A DNA stretch of 14,774 bases, from assembly GCA_964586785.1 (NCBI GenBank), contig CAZPHS010000032.1, positions 1 to 14,774 of the forward strand, in the 5' to 3' direction. Shown here piece by piece: positions 1-7,281 of the stretch; the first letter of the stretch is position 1, and every line of letters begins with the position of its first letter. The notes under the pieces are model-generated. The model was not told the DNA's origin, did no database searches, and saw only the letters and a list, made by a program, of their open reading frames with translations. Source of the DNA: SZUA-584 sp041656035. Lineage in GTDB: Bacteria > Bacillota > Clostridia > Christensenellales > SZUA-584. A program made the translations under genes and the position numbers.

Positions 1-461
1 AACTTTTTCTGCCCAGTCGCGGCCAAAGTGGCAAGAGTGCGCCCGTGAAAGCTTTGGCGCATTGTCACATAATGGGCGCGCGGCTTTCCGTTGTTGTAAT
101 GATGCTTGCGCGCAAGCTTTAACGCGCCTTCCATTGCCTCCGCGCCGCTGTTCGCCAAAAACACGTTGTCAAAGCCTGCGGATTCGCACAGCAGTTTTGC
201 AAGCTTAGCCTGGTTTTCGTTATAAAAATAATTGGAGGTGTGCATAAGATTGTAAACCGCGCCGCAAAGCGCTTTTTTGAAACCCTCGTCGGAATACCCG
301 AGACAATTTACGGCTATACCGGATAAAAAATCGGTATATTTTCTGCCTTCGCCGTCAAACAGGTATACGTCTTCCCCCCGCACAAAGCAAACGGGAAGCC
401 GCCGTCCGAAAACGGGGCAGTAATACTTTTCATCAAGCTTGGTTATTTTACTTAATTCCAT
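1..461 (-). CDS. argD: Acetylornithine aminotransferase, N-terminal part (cut by window edge)
   Basis: This is a PLP-dependent class III aminotransferase that would convert N-acetylglutamate 5-semialdehyde to N-acetylornithine in cytoplasmic arginine synthesis. About 153 N-terminal codons are visible; the C-terminal part, including the PLP lysine, lies outside the window. I read family landmarks in order: an early CPVFGRRLPV segment, a VYLFDGEGRKYTDFLSGIAV stretch, NSGAEAMEGALKLARKH (cofactor phosphate region), and SFHGRT. The ATG at 461-459 has its GGAG ribosome binding site inside the last codons of argB, 3 nt upstream of this gene, so the two are probably translationally coupled. Position directly after argC and argB supports argD over other ornithine or GABA aminotransferases, though such enzymes can also show succinyldiaminopimelate aminotransferase activity (family knowledge). 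Confidence 0.93.
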   Translation of the reverse strand, partial: MELSKITKLDEKYYCPVFGRRLPVCFVRGEDVYLFDGEGRKYTDFLSGIAVNCLGYSDEGFKKALCGAVYNLMHTSNYFYNENQAKLAKLLCESAGFDNVFLANSGAEAMEGALKLARKHHYNNGKPRAHYVTMRQSFHGRTLATLAATGQKK

Positions 462-464
462 AGC

Positions 465-1328
465 CTACTCCTTCACCATAGTGCCTATGCCCGTGTCCGT
501 GAATATCTCAAGCAATATAGGGTGCGGTATCGTGCCGTTTAGTATATGCGTGCGCTTAACGCCGCATTTTATCGCTTTTATGCAGCTTTCCACCTTGGGA
601 AGCATTCCTCCGCATATAACGCCGGTATTAATGTATTTGTATACTTCGTCAATGGATATCTCGAATATAAGGGAACCCGCGTCGTTCGGGTCGCTGCGTA
701 TGCCGTCAATATCGGTGAGAAAAATCAGTTTTTCCGCCTTCAGCGCGGCGGCTATCTCTCCGGCCACGGTGTCCGCGTTTATGTTGTAAGCCTCGCCGTC
801 CCCGCCAATCCCGACAGGCGCTATCACCGGTATGTATTCGTCCTGCGCGAGAGTGTTTAAAAGCTTGGTATTGATGTTTGTTATTCGCCCGACGCGCCCC
901 AAATCCGCGCCGTCCTCCGATATATATTTTTCGGCGCATATAAGACCCGCGTCTTGTCCGCAAAGCCCTATCGCTTTCGCGCCCGCCACCCCAAGCTGTG
1001 ATACTATATCTTTGTTTATTTTGCCTGTGAGCACCATTTGAACAACTTCCATTGTGGCCGCGTCGGTCACCCTAAGCCCGTTGTGGAATTTTGGCTCTAT
1101 ATTATAAAGGGACAGCAGCCTGTTTATATCGCCTCCGCCGCCGTGAACGACTATAGGGCTTATGCCGACAAATTTTAGCAGCGTTATATCCTGCATTATT
1201 TTCTCGGACAGCTCCTTTGAGAGCATGGCTGCGCCTCCGTATTTTATAACAACCGTTTTACCCGAAAGCCGGCGTATATACGGCAGCGCCTCTATAAGCA
1301 CATTTGCCTTTTTAAAATATTTATCCAT
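465..1328 (-). CDS. argB: Acetylglutamate kinase
   Basis: N-acetyl-L-glutamate kinase, the second step of arginine synthesis, phosphorylates the gamma-carboxyl of N-acetylglutamate with ATP in the cytoplasm. The 287-residue length is normal for the amino acid kinase family. Visible motifs are VIKYGGAAM at residues 27-35 (Lys29 and the Gly pair for phosphate binding), the glycine-rich VVHGGGGD near residues 60-67, and NINADTVAGEIA (substrate and nucleotide site) in the second half. The protein begins with a helix (KANVLIEALPYIRRLSGK) before the first strand. In this family such an N-terminal helix is typical of hexameric, arginine-feedback-inhibited enzymes, so allosteric inhibition is inferred. 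The ATG lies 1 nt after the argC stop (TGATATG), which indicates coupled translation. Confidence 0.97.
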   Translation of the reverse strand: MDKYFKKANVLIEALPYIRRLSGKTVVIKYGGAAMLSKELSEKIMQDITLLKFVGISPIVVHGGGGDINRLLSLYNIEPKFHNGLRVTDAATMEVVQMVLTGKINKDIVSQLGVAGAKAIGLCGQDAGLICAEKYISEDGADLGRVGRITNINTKLLNTLAQDEYIPVIAPVGIGGDGEAYNINADTVAGEIAAALKAEKLIFLTDIDGIRSDPNDAGSLIFEISIDEVYKYINTGVICGGMLPKVESCIKAIKCGVKRTHILNGTIPHPILLEIFTDTGIGTMVKE

Positions 1329-1329
1329 A

Positions 1330-2352
1330 TCAGAAATACCATCCCGTATCGTTTAGTCCCTCGCGCTCGTCAAAGCCGCAGAGCAGGTTTAAATTTTGCA
1401 CGGCGCAGCCGGAAGCGCCTTTTATAAGATTGTCAAGACAGGATATAACCACCAGCCTGTTGACGCGTTTATCAAGCACAAAGCCTATAGCGCAGGTGTT
1501 GCCGCCCGTAACGTGCTTTATTTCCGGTACGCCTTCCTCAAAGATTTTTATAAACGGCTCGCCCGAGTATATTTCGTACGCTTTTTTTATTCCTTCCTCG
1601 TCCGTTTTGGGCGTTAAGTATATGGTGCTTATTATGCCGCGGTTTATAGGCAGCAGGTGCGGAGTAAACGATATTGCAATATTAACGCCGGCAGCGAGAG
1701 ATATCTCCTGCTCTATCTCGGAAGTATGGCGGTGCGTCGCTATGCCGTATGCCTTAACCGATTCGTTGACCTCGCAGAAAGAAAGCTTTGTACTTTCGCT
1801 GCGCCCCGCGCCGCTGGCGCCCGATTTCGCGTCGACGATTATTCCCGCGGGCTCAACCGCGCCCGCTTTTAGCAGTGGGTATAACGCCAGTATGGCGCTT
1901 GACGTATAGCAGCCCGGGTTTCCCACCAGACGGGCGCTTTTTATACGCTCCCTGTATATTTCGGGCAGTCCGAAAACGCTTTGGGACAAAAGCTCTTTAG
2001 CGGGGTGCTCAAGCTTATACCATTCTTTGTACACGTTTGCGTCTTTGTATCTGAAATCCGCAGATAAGTCTATAACCCGAACGCCCCTTTTAAGCAGCCC
2101 GGGCACAATTTCGGCCGATTTGCCGTGGGGAAGGCATGTAAAAACAATATCGCTGCCTTCGCAGACATCCTCCGGTTCCATGGCTTTAAGAAGAATATCG
2201 CAGGCAAAGTTTTTATACACGGAGGATAATCCGGCGCCCGCAAAGCTTTTTGACACCGCGTGAACAATACGCACCCTTTTGTGCCCTAAAAGCAATCGCA
2301 TAAGCTCCGCGCCGGCGTATCCCGTCGCTCCTATCACGCTGACATTAACCAA
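1330..2352 (-). CDS. argC: N-acetyl-gamma-glutamyl-phosphate reductase
   Basis: NADPH-dependent reductase of N-acetylglutamyl phosphate to the semialdehyde, the third step of arginine synthesis. The 340-residue length is usual for the family. The Rossmann motif GATGYAG spans residues 8-14, and the catalytic cysteine is Cys148 in GNPGCYTSS. A conserved HRHTSEIEQE segment and HLLPINRGI follow. The start is TTG at 2352-2350: a GGGAGG ribosome binding site (plus-strand cctccc, 2361-2366) sits 8 nt upstream, and the nearby ATG is out of frame. It is the first gene of the argC-argB-argD operon, under a promoter embedded in two ARG boxes. argJ, common as the second gene in Firmicute clusters, is not between argC and argB. 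Confidence 0.97.
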   Translation of the reverse strand: MVNVSVIGATGYAGAELMRLLLGHKRVRIVHAVSKSFAGAGLSSVYKNFACDILLKAMEPEDVCEGSDIVFTCLPHGKSAEIVPGLLKRGVRVIDLSADFRYKDANVYKEWYKLEHPAKELLSQSVFGLPEIYRERIKSARLVGNPGCYTSSAILALYPLLKAGAVEPAGIIVDAKSGASGAGRSESTKLSFCEVNESVKAYGIATHRHTSEIEQEISLAAGVNIAISFTPHLLPINRGIISTIYLTPKTDEEGIKKAYEIYSGEPFIKIFEEGVPEIKHVTGGNTCAIGFVLDKRVNRLVVISCLDNLIKGASGCAVQNLNLLCGFDEREGLNDTGWYF

Positions 2353-2374
2353 TTTTTTTTCCTCCCATAACTTG

Positions 2375-2412
2375 TGTTAATAAATATACACGTAAATGCA
2401 TAAAAATGCAAC
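2375..2412. promoter_or_regulatory. Tandem ARG boxes (ArgR/AhrC operator)
   Basis: The distal box at 2395-2412 contains a perfect inverted repeat, TGCAT-AAAA-ATGCA, and matches the B. subtilis ARG box consensus (CATGAATAAAAATKCAAK) at 15 of 18 positions by my count. A weaker box at 2375-2392 reads TTAAT-AAAT-ATACA in its core. The two 18-bp boxes are separated by 2 bp, so their centres are 20 bp apart, like the paired boxes in known arginine operators (2-3 bp apart in E. coli). That a hexameric arginine repressor binds here is inferred; no argR gene is in the window. The same operator lies 78 bp upstream of the divergent exporter genes. Confidence 0.7.
2383..2411 (-). promoter_or_regulatory. 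Sigma-A-type promoter of argCBD
   Basis: On the minus strand TTGCAT (2411-2406) is followed by a 17-nt spacer and TATATT (2388-2383). Both hexamers are close to TTGACA and TATAAT, and the spacing is optimal. The ribosome binding site of argC lies about 17 nt downstream of the -10. The -35 lies within the ARG box at 2395-2412 and the -10 within the box at 2375-2392, so a bound repressor would block polymerase. Confidence 0.72.
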
Positions 2413-2489
2413 ACCTTTTTTAAGAATACTGTACTAATTTTTCTGCCAAACTAAAACCGTCAAACGCACATTTTAAAGGGGGTGCCTGT

Positions 2490-3668
2490 ATGAAAAAAGT
2501 TATACTTTTGATTAGCGTGCTGGCGGTTATTACTATAGGCTGGTTTTTATACTTAAGCGAGGGAGAAACGCTTACTTTCGTTGGGGTTTACGAAGTAAAA
2601 AATATTGATCTTGAGAACGCGCTGGAGTTTTCCGGAGAAGTTTGTCCCGCGGCTGTTTATAATGTTATGAGCGAGACGGGCGGGACGGTGGTGAAATTAA
2701 AAGCGAGCGAAGGCGAAAGGGTGGGCGCGGGCGACGTATTGCTTGAGCTTGACGACACCGATTTTAGCATACAGCTTAAGGAAGCGCGCCTGCGCACCGA
2801 TATGCTTCGCGATGTGTCGGCGCGCGCGGCAATGGCGCAGGGCGGGGCGTACGGCATTGCGGAGCAAAAGGCGAAGCTGGCTTTGGCGCTTTCCCAAACC
2901 ACAGGATACGATTACGAATCGTTCAACGAGGCGTTCGGCTCTAAGGCCGCGGAGCAGGTGCAGGCAACAGCCGCGTCACTGGCGGAAGATTTAAGCGGGC
3001 TTGGTATAAATACCGTTTCGGGCGGCGATATTACCGAAGAGCAGATAGAGCTTGCGGAAATCGCGGTGCGGCGGCTTGAGAATCTTGTTTCAAAGATGAG
3101 CATAAAAAGCGAGATTGAAGGCACGGTAATCGCCGTTAATATCAATAAGGGGGAAGTTTTATCTCCCGGCCTGCCCGCGATGGTTATAGCGGACACAAAC
3201 AAAACGGTAATAACAGGATATGTATATGAGAAGGACGTGGGGAGCTTGGAAGCCGGCATGGACGTTTCAATAATCACCGGCAATACAAAATACAAAGGCA
3301 GTATAAAAAGAATAGGCGTGGCGGCTATGGACATAGGGGGCAGCTCGTCCGCGTTCGATATGATGACGAAAATCGAAATTGAGCCCGACAGAAGTTTTAA
3401 AAAAATGCTGGGCGCGGCGGTGGATTTAAAAGTGGTGTTAAGCGGCAAAAAAGATATTCTCGCCGTTCCATTAGACTGCCTGACATCGGACGGCTGCGTG
3501 TTTGTTTTGGGCGAGGACGATATAGCGTACAGGCGCGCCATAGTAACGGGATTTGAGGACGCGTTCTATGTTGAGGTTTTAGGCGGTCTCGCCGCGGGAG
3601 ATCGTATCGTGGCGTCGCCTAAAAACGTGCAGGAGGGGCAGAAGCTAAACTATGATAGAAGTAAATAA
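2490..3668 (+). CDS. Membrane fusion protein of a MacAB/YknXYZ-type exporter
   Basis: HlyD/MacA-family adaptor of 392 residues, first gene of a three-gene exporter. A membrane anchor occupies residues 4-22, with no lipobox. The first half of the barrel-sandwich (lipoyl-like) domain is around residues 50-92 (ETGGTVVKLKASEGERVGAG), followed by a mainly helical insert of about 110 residues (93-203). The second half is around 206-235 (IEGTVIAVNINKGEVLSPG), a beta-barrel domain follows to about 320, and the membrane-proximal domain ends in GLAAGDRIVASPKNVQEGQ. The ATG at 2490 follows AAAGGGGG by 7 nt. The gene overlaps the downstream ATPase by 17 bp. In monoderms such adaptors (B. subtilis YknX) work with the ATPase and permease at the outer face of the membrane. 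The substrate is unknown; peptides or antibiotics are family-based guesses. Confidence 0.88.
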   Translation: MKKVILLISVLAVITIGWFLYLSEGETLTFVGVYEVKNIDLENALEFSGEVCPAAVYNVMSETGGTVVKLKASEGERVGAGDVLLELDDTDFSIQLKEARLRTDMLRDVSARAAMAQGGAYGIAEQKAKLALALSQTTGYDYESFNEAFGSKAAEQVQATAASLAEDLSGLGINTVSGGDITEEQIELAEIAVRRLENLVSKMSIKSEIEGTVIAVNINKGEVLSPGLPAMVIADTNKTVITGYVYEKDVGSLEAGMDVSIITGNTKYKGSIKRIGVAAMDIGGSSSAFDMMTKIEIEPDRSFKKMLGAAVDLKVVLSGKKDILAVPLDCLTSDGCVFVLGEDDIAYRRAIVTGFEDAFYVEVLGGLAAGDRIVASPKNVQEGQKLNYDRSK

Positions 3669-4329
3669 TTTATATAAAACCTACGGGCGCGGAGAGGCGT
3701 GCGTACACGCGCTGAAGGGAATTTCGCTTAACATACGCAAGGGCGGGTTTGTCGCCGTTATGGGGCGCTCGGGTTCAGGCAAAACAACGCTTATGAACAT
3801 ATTAGGCTGCATAGACTCGCAGTCTAGGGGCGATTATTTTTTCGCGGGAACCGATGTCCGCCGTCTTTCCGCGCAAGGCAAGGTTTATTTAAGAAACAGG
3901 CATATAGGGTTTATATTTCAGTCTTTTTATCTGCTGCCTTCGCTTTCCGCAAAACAGAATATAGAACTGCCCATGGTGTACGCGGGGATACCGGCGAGGG
4001 AAAGGCATAAAAAGTCTGCGGAACTGCTTGAGCTTACAGGGCTTTCCGAACGCGCGTCGCATCTTCCGGGAGAGCTGTCGGGAGGGCAAAGGCAGCGTGT
4101 CGCTATAGCGCGCGCCCTTGTAAATTCCCCGAGCCTTATACTTGCGGACGAGCCTACGGGAAACCTTGACAGCCGCACAGGAGAAGAAATAATGCGTATG
4201 CTGTGCGGTCTTAACGCAAAAGGCGCAACTATTGTGCTTATAACGCATGAGATGGCGGTGGCGCGGTGCGCAAAGGAACTGATAACGCTGCGGGACGGGC
4301 GGCTTTCTAAAGGGGCGGAGGCTTCATGA
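3652..4329 (+). CDS. ABC transporter ATPase, MacB/LolD/YknY type
   Basis: Nucleotide-binding subunit of 225 residues, cytoplasmic, expected to form a dimer driving the neighbouring permease. Walker A is GRSGSGKTT (near residues 38-46), the Q-loop is in IGFIFQSFYLLPSLSAKQNI, the signature is LSGGQRQRVAIARAL, Walker B with D-loop is LILADEPTGNLDSRTG, and the H-loop is LITHE. No catalytic residue is missing. The start is ATG inside the 3' end of the adaptor gene; a GGAGG lies about 15 nt upstream, longer than usual, but the MIEVNNLYKTYG opening is typical of the family. The stop overlaps the permease start (ATGA). Both overlaps point to coupled translation of one exporter. Confidence 0.95.
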   Translation: MIEVNNLYKTYGRGEACVHALKGISLNIRKGGFVAVMGRSGSGKTTLMNILGCIDSQSRGDYFFAGTDVRRLSAQGKVYLRNRHIGFIFQSFYLLPSLSAKQNIELPMVYAGIPARERHKKSAELLELTGLSERASHLPGELSGGQRQRVAIARALVNSPSLILADEPTGNLDSRTGEEIMRMLCGLNAKGATIVLITHEMAVARCAKELITLRDGRLSKGAEAS

Positions 4330-5495
4330 GGATTTTTGATTATTTGTATGTTGCCGCGCATCAGCTGAGAAAAAACCGCTTAAGAACGGCGCTTACCGTG
4401 TTGGGAATAATGATTGGCATAGCATCTATGATAACCGTTATTTCCGTGGGTAACGGCGGGCAGCAGATGATAAACGACGAGCTTAAAAAATTCGGAATAA
4501 ACAGGGTTTGGTTTTTCCCCAACGATGTGCGCGGCCCGAGCGACATACTTGTTCTCTCGGACGTGGGGATGCTGGAAAATGTAAACGACGTGGGGGAGGT
4601 TGCGCCGTCGGTTTACAAAAAAAGCTTTATGTCCGCCGGAAGCAAAAAAATTGTGTCGGATGTTGTGGGCACCAGCGACGTGCTCTTTTCTATGGAGCAG
4701 ACCTCGTTTCTCGAGGGACGGCCGATTACCCAAAAGGATGTGGAATACGGCAGGAAGGTGGTTGTTTTAAGCGAGAAGGCGAAGAATGAACTTTTCGGGG
4801 ACGAAAATGCGGAAGAAAAAAAGGTCAGCATAAACGGACAAAAATACACAGTGGTAGGCGTTGAAAAGGAAGAGAAGTCCATATATTCCTCTTTCTTTTC
4901 GGGCAAATGCTATATACCGGTGACCACGTTCAACACTATGTTTTCCAACAAGTACATAGATGAGATTTCGGTTTCCGCCGCAAACACCGATTCTTTGGAC
5001 AGGGTAATAGAAAACTGCGTCGCTCTGCTGATTTCAAAATACGGCGAAGGCTCGATAAAAATAATCAATCTGACGAAAGAGCTGTCCAACGCGCAGAATA
5101 TACTGGATATATTTAAAACGGTTATAGGCGCGGTGGCGGGCGTCGCTTTGCTGGTTGGAGGCATAGGCATAATGAATATAATGTTGGTAAGCATAAAAGA
5201 GCGCACGCGCGAAATTGGCATACGCAAGGCTTTGGGCGCGGGGGAGCACCATGTTTTAGGACAGTTTCTCGCCGAGGCGCTTTTCTACGCCATGCTGGGA
5301 GGTCTTTTGGGGCTCATAACGGGAGTGTTGATGACCCGTGCAGCGGGAGGCATACTCGGCATAAAAACGGAGGTTTCAAAAGGCGCGGCGCTGCTTAGCG
5401 TGCTGTTCTCGGCGACGGTCGGCATAGCGTTTGGGCTTATGCCGGCATACAAGGCGTCTAAGCTTAATCCGGTAGACGCCTTGCGCCACGAATAA
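4326..5495 (+). CDS. ABC transporter permease, MacB/FtsX family
   Basis: Permease of 389 residues with the full MacB plan: a transmembrane helix near residues 19-41 (RTALTVLGIMIGIASMITVI), an extracytoplasmic MacB periplasmic-core-like domain of about 220 residues, then three helices forming the FtsX domain. The cytoplasmic coupling segment ERTREIGIRKALGA between the second and third helices is characteristic, as is the C-terminal LMPAYKASKLNPVDALR. The ATG overlaps the ATPase stop by 4 bp, with GGAGG at 4317-4321. MacB-type systems are mechanotransmitters acting on substrates outside the membrane (family knowledge). The gene ends 1 nt from the converging sortase-like gene, and I see no hairpin terminator between them, so the transcripts may overlap. 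Confidence 0.95.
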   Translation: MRIFDYLYVAAHQLRKNRLRTALTVLGIMIGIASMITVISVGNGGQQMINDELKKFGINRVWFFPNDVRGPSDILVLSDVGMLENVNDVGEVAPSVYKKSFMSAGSKKIVSDVVGTSDVLFSMEQTSFLEGRPITQKDVEYGRKVVVLSEKAKNELFGDENAEEKKVSINGQKYTVVGVEKEEKSIYSSFFSGKCYIPVTTFNTMFSNKYIDEISVSAANTDSLDRVIENCVALLISKYGEGSIKIINLTKELSNAQNILDIFKTVIGAVAGVALLVGGIGIMNIMLVSIKERTREIGIRKALGAGEHHVLGQFLAEALFYAMLGGLLGLITGVLMTRAAGGILGIKTEVSKGAALLSVLFSATVGIAFGLMPAYKASKLNPVDALRHE

Positions 5496-5496
5496 A

Positions 5497-6501
5497 TCAT
5501 TTTATTAAAACGGCGTGTACCACAAAACGGGTGTTGTTTGCCGTGCCGTCCGTACACAAAGTTAAAAGCGCGTCATCGGGCGATAAATTTATGTCTTTGG
5601 GGTGCAGGCTTTTTGCGGCAAGCCGTTTTAAATAACAGAGCCATTCCTCGCCGGACAAAAAAGAGCCTTCAAAGTTTTGTTCGCTTTGCGTCTCGTAGGC
5701 GCTGAACACTTGCCATTCGTAATCCCCGTAAAGCGTGTCGAAGCGCAGGGTGCCGCCTGTTTTAAAAAAGTCTGCGTCTTTGTACCGCCGCAGATTGCCG
5801 AACATCGTTCCGTTTTGCATATCCTTGCCGTAGAGTATATAATGCCCGCCCGGCGGGTGCAAACCGGCGTTGCACGTGCAGTCCAAAAAAATTGCGCCGC
5901 ATTTTCCGGGTTTTAAATTATAGCCCGTATGCAGATAATATGTATTATCGGTATGCTGCGTCACCAGATAACCAAGGTTTAAAGCGCTTATTGACAAACG
6001 CCCTACAATATCGGGGTTTTGCTTCAATACGGAGCCAAAACAGTCCCGCGGGAACACAATCTGCCGATCGTTTGCCGCGCCGCCAAACGCGGCTATTTCA
6101 TTCTGTTTTAAAGTGCGGTTATATAACTGTATGGCGAAATCGTGCTCAAAGTAATGCGCGGCGTTTGAAATAATTGACGGTATAATAACATATACGCACA
6201 GCATGAGGGTTAATAAACCCATAACGACGGAAAAAGCCGAAACGGCAATTTTAGCGACAAGAGCGGTGTTGCCTTTGGCCTTTTTAATAATTCCACGTTT
6301 AATTTTATGTATGGCCGTATGCATACGACCGTGTTCGCGAGAGGTTCCGCGTCCTTTGCCTTTCATATTAATTATTCTATTATGGACGCGGGAAAAATAT
6401 CTTAACGCAATAAACAACATGTTTAAAGCACGTATTTGAAGCGCCCTTAAGGCTATATACACGCGCCGCGCCGCCCGCGCGAAAAACTTATCCCATCTCA
6501 T
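5497..6501 (-). CDS. Class B sortase-like protein with altered active site
   Basis: A 334-residue protein whose C-terminal ~200 residues follow the sortase B fold: YYLHTGYN at 188-194, GAIFLD at 202-207, YGKDMQNGTMFGNL near 224-237, and LCTDG...RFVVHAVLIK at the end. Sortases join LPxTG/NPxTN-type proteins to peptidoglycan using a His, Cys and Arg. Here Cys316 and Arg325 are present, but the residue after YG, normally the catalytic His, is Lys226 (codon AAG, plus-strand 5824-5826). The usual TLxTC reads LLTLC. The N-terminus carries about 78 strongly basic residues before one membrane helix (about 79-111). Residues 6-45 could form an arginine-studded amphipathic helix. The ATG has AAGGG about 10 nt upstream. 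It may be inactive, repurposed, or a divergent subclass. Confidence 0.8.
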   Translation of the reverse strand: MRWDKFFARAARRVYIALRALQIRALNMLFIALRYFSRVHNRIINMKGKGRGTSREHGRMHTAIHKIKRGIIKKAKGNTALVAKIAVSAFSVVMGLLTLMLCVYVIIPSIISNAAHYFEHDFAIQLYNRTLKQNEIAAFGGAANDRQIVFPRDCFGSVLKQNPDIVGRLSISALNLGYLVTQHTDNTYYLHTGYNLKPGKCGAIFLDCTCNAGLHPPGGHYILYGKDMQNGTMFGNLRRYKDADFFKTGGTLRFDTLYGDYEWQVFSAYETQSEQNFEGSFLSGEEWLCYLKRLAAKSLHPKDINLSPDDALLTLCTDGTANNTRFVVHAVLIK

Positions 6502-6532
6502 CGAGCCGCATCCCTTATCTCTTGTATGTGTG

Positions 6533-6568
6533 ATTATGTCACAGGGACGCTTTGTTTATTCAATAAAC
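6533..6568 (-). promoter_or_regulatory. Possible promoter with operator-like palindrome upstream of the sortase-like gene
   Basis: In the 137-bp gap before the sortase-like gene, minus-strand TTGAAT (plus 6558-6563) and CATAAT (plus 6533-6538) are separated by 19 nt, longer than ideal. The -35-like element lies within a perfect 15-bp odd palindrome, GTTTATT-C-AATAAAC (6554-6568), a shape expected of a dimeric repressor site. No regulator can be named. Nothing else in the gap looks coding. Confidence 0.3.
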
Positions 6569-6638
6569 GGGTTTAAGGGAGGCGAAGCTGACTGTATGGC
6601 CGAAAACGGGAGGTGGTTTTGTTTTGCATGGCGGAAAA

Positions 6639-7160
6639 CTAAAGCCCGCGGCCGGAATACCGCGCTTCCATATCAAGCAGATAGCTTTTCATGTCCGCGC
6701 CGCCGCGGTAGGCGATTTTTGAAGACGATTTATGAACAATCCGGTGGCACGGTATAAGCACGGGCAGGCTTATGCGCGCCAGCGCCGTGCCCGCCGCGCG
6801 AGCCGCCCCGGGGTATCCCGCCATTTGCGCCAGCGCGGAGTAGCTTACCGTGCCGCCGTACGGCACCGTAAGCACGGCGCGGTAAACAGCCCGCATGAAG
6901 GGAGTGCCGCACAGCGTCATAGACAGAGAAAATTCACGGCGCGTGCCGTCGAAATATTCGCGCATCTGCCGCGCAAACGGCAAAGCGTCGTCAATCGCGT
7001 TATATTGCGCGCTTACCGGCTCGTCCGGAAAAAGCACGCGTACAATGCTGCCGTTATTATACAGCGCTGAAAAAACACCTACGGGGGTTTTAACGCGGCA
7101 CACAACCCGCGCGGCGGGCTTGCCATATTTGCTGTCGTTAAGCGAAAAAGAATCAGTCAT
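6639..7160 (-). CDS. ogt: Methylated-DNA--protein-cysteine S-methyltransferase
   Basis: A suicide DNA repair protein that transfers methyl from O6-methylguanine (and O4-methylthymine) in DNA to its own cysteine. The active site IPCHRIV is intact, and the downstream IAYRGGADMKSYLLDME matches the conserved Y-x-GG...K..LL..E segment. The helix-turn-helix region with PYGGTVSYSALAQMAGYPGAARAAG lies before it. I place the start at the ATG at 7160-7158 (173 aa), because GGTGA lies 5 nt upstream; the frame extends four codons further to a TTG with no clear ribosome binding site. An N-terminal ribonuclease-H-like domain typical of Ogt is present in short form. It stands alone between the lipoprotein and sortase-like genes, and no Ada regulator is visible. 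The name ogt rather than another MGMT label is a family choice. Confidence 0.93.
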   Translation of the reverse strand: MTDSFSLNDSKYGKPAARVVCRVKTPVGVFSALYNNGSIVRVLFPDEPVSAQYNAIDDALPFARQMREYFDGTRREFSLSMTLCGTPFMRAVYRAVLTVPYGGTVSYSALAQMAGYPGAARAAGTALARISLPVLIPCHRIVHKSSSKIAYRGGADMKSYLLDMEARYSGRGL

Positions 7161-7192
7161 AGCAGTCACCAAAAAAAATTATTGATGGCATT

Positions 7193-7221
7193 ATGCTAAC
7201 ACGCAAATGCAATAACAGCAA
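7193..7221 (-). promoter_or_regulatory. Candidate promoter of ogt
   Basis: Minus-strand TTGCTG (plus 7216-7221), a 17-nt spacer and TAGCAT (plus 7193-7198) lie about 33 nt upstream of the chosen ogt start. The match to the sigma-A consensus is moderate, but the spacing is exact. It would give ogt its own transcript separate from the upstream lipoprotein gene. Confidence 0.38.
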
Positions 7222-7258
7222 CCATGTTGATTAAATGTCGCTTAAAAAGCTAAACCTG

Positions 7259-7281
7259 AAAATAGCCGCGCAGAGCTATTT
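7259..7281 (-). terminator. Weak hairpin at the lipoprotein gene end
   Basis: Minus-strand AAATAGC (plus 7275-7281) pairs with GCTATTT (plus 7260-7266) around an 8-nt loop. The hairpin overlaps the stop codon of the lipoprotein gene and is followed by TTC and a T-rich stretch rather than a clean T-run. It may act as a weak intrinsic terminator. Confidence 0.4.

Noticed and set aside
2413..2489. A promoter for the plus-strand exporter operon
   Set aside because: TACTAAT-like and TTTTAA-like hexamers occur, but none has a partner at 16-18 nt, so I did not annotate one.
2912..3541. Minus-strand open frame of 209 codons inside the first adaptor gene
   Set aside because: It lies fully antisense to a gene with clear family structure and strong start signals; its composition is that of a complement shadow.
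5490..5505. A bidirectional terminator between the converging exporter and sortase-like genes
   Set aside because: The stop codons are 1 nt apart and no stem with a T-run is visible on either side.
6530..6757. Plus-strand open frame of 75 codons beginning in the sortase-ogt gap
   Set aside because: It runs antisense into the well-supported ogt gene, has no good ribosome binding site and shows no recognisable protein features.
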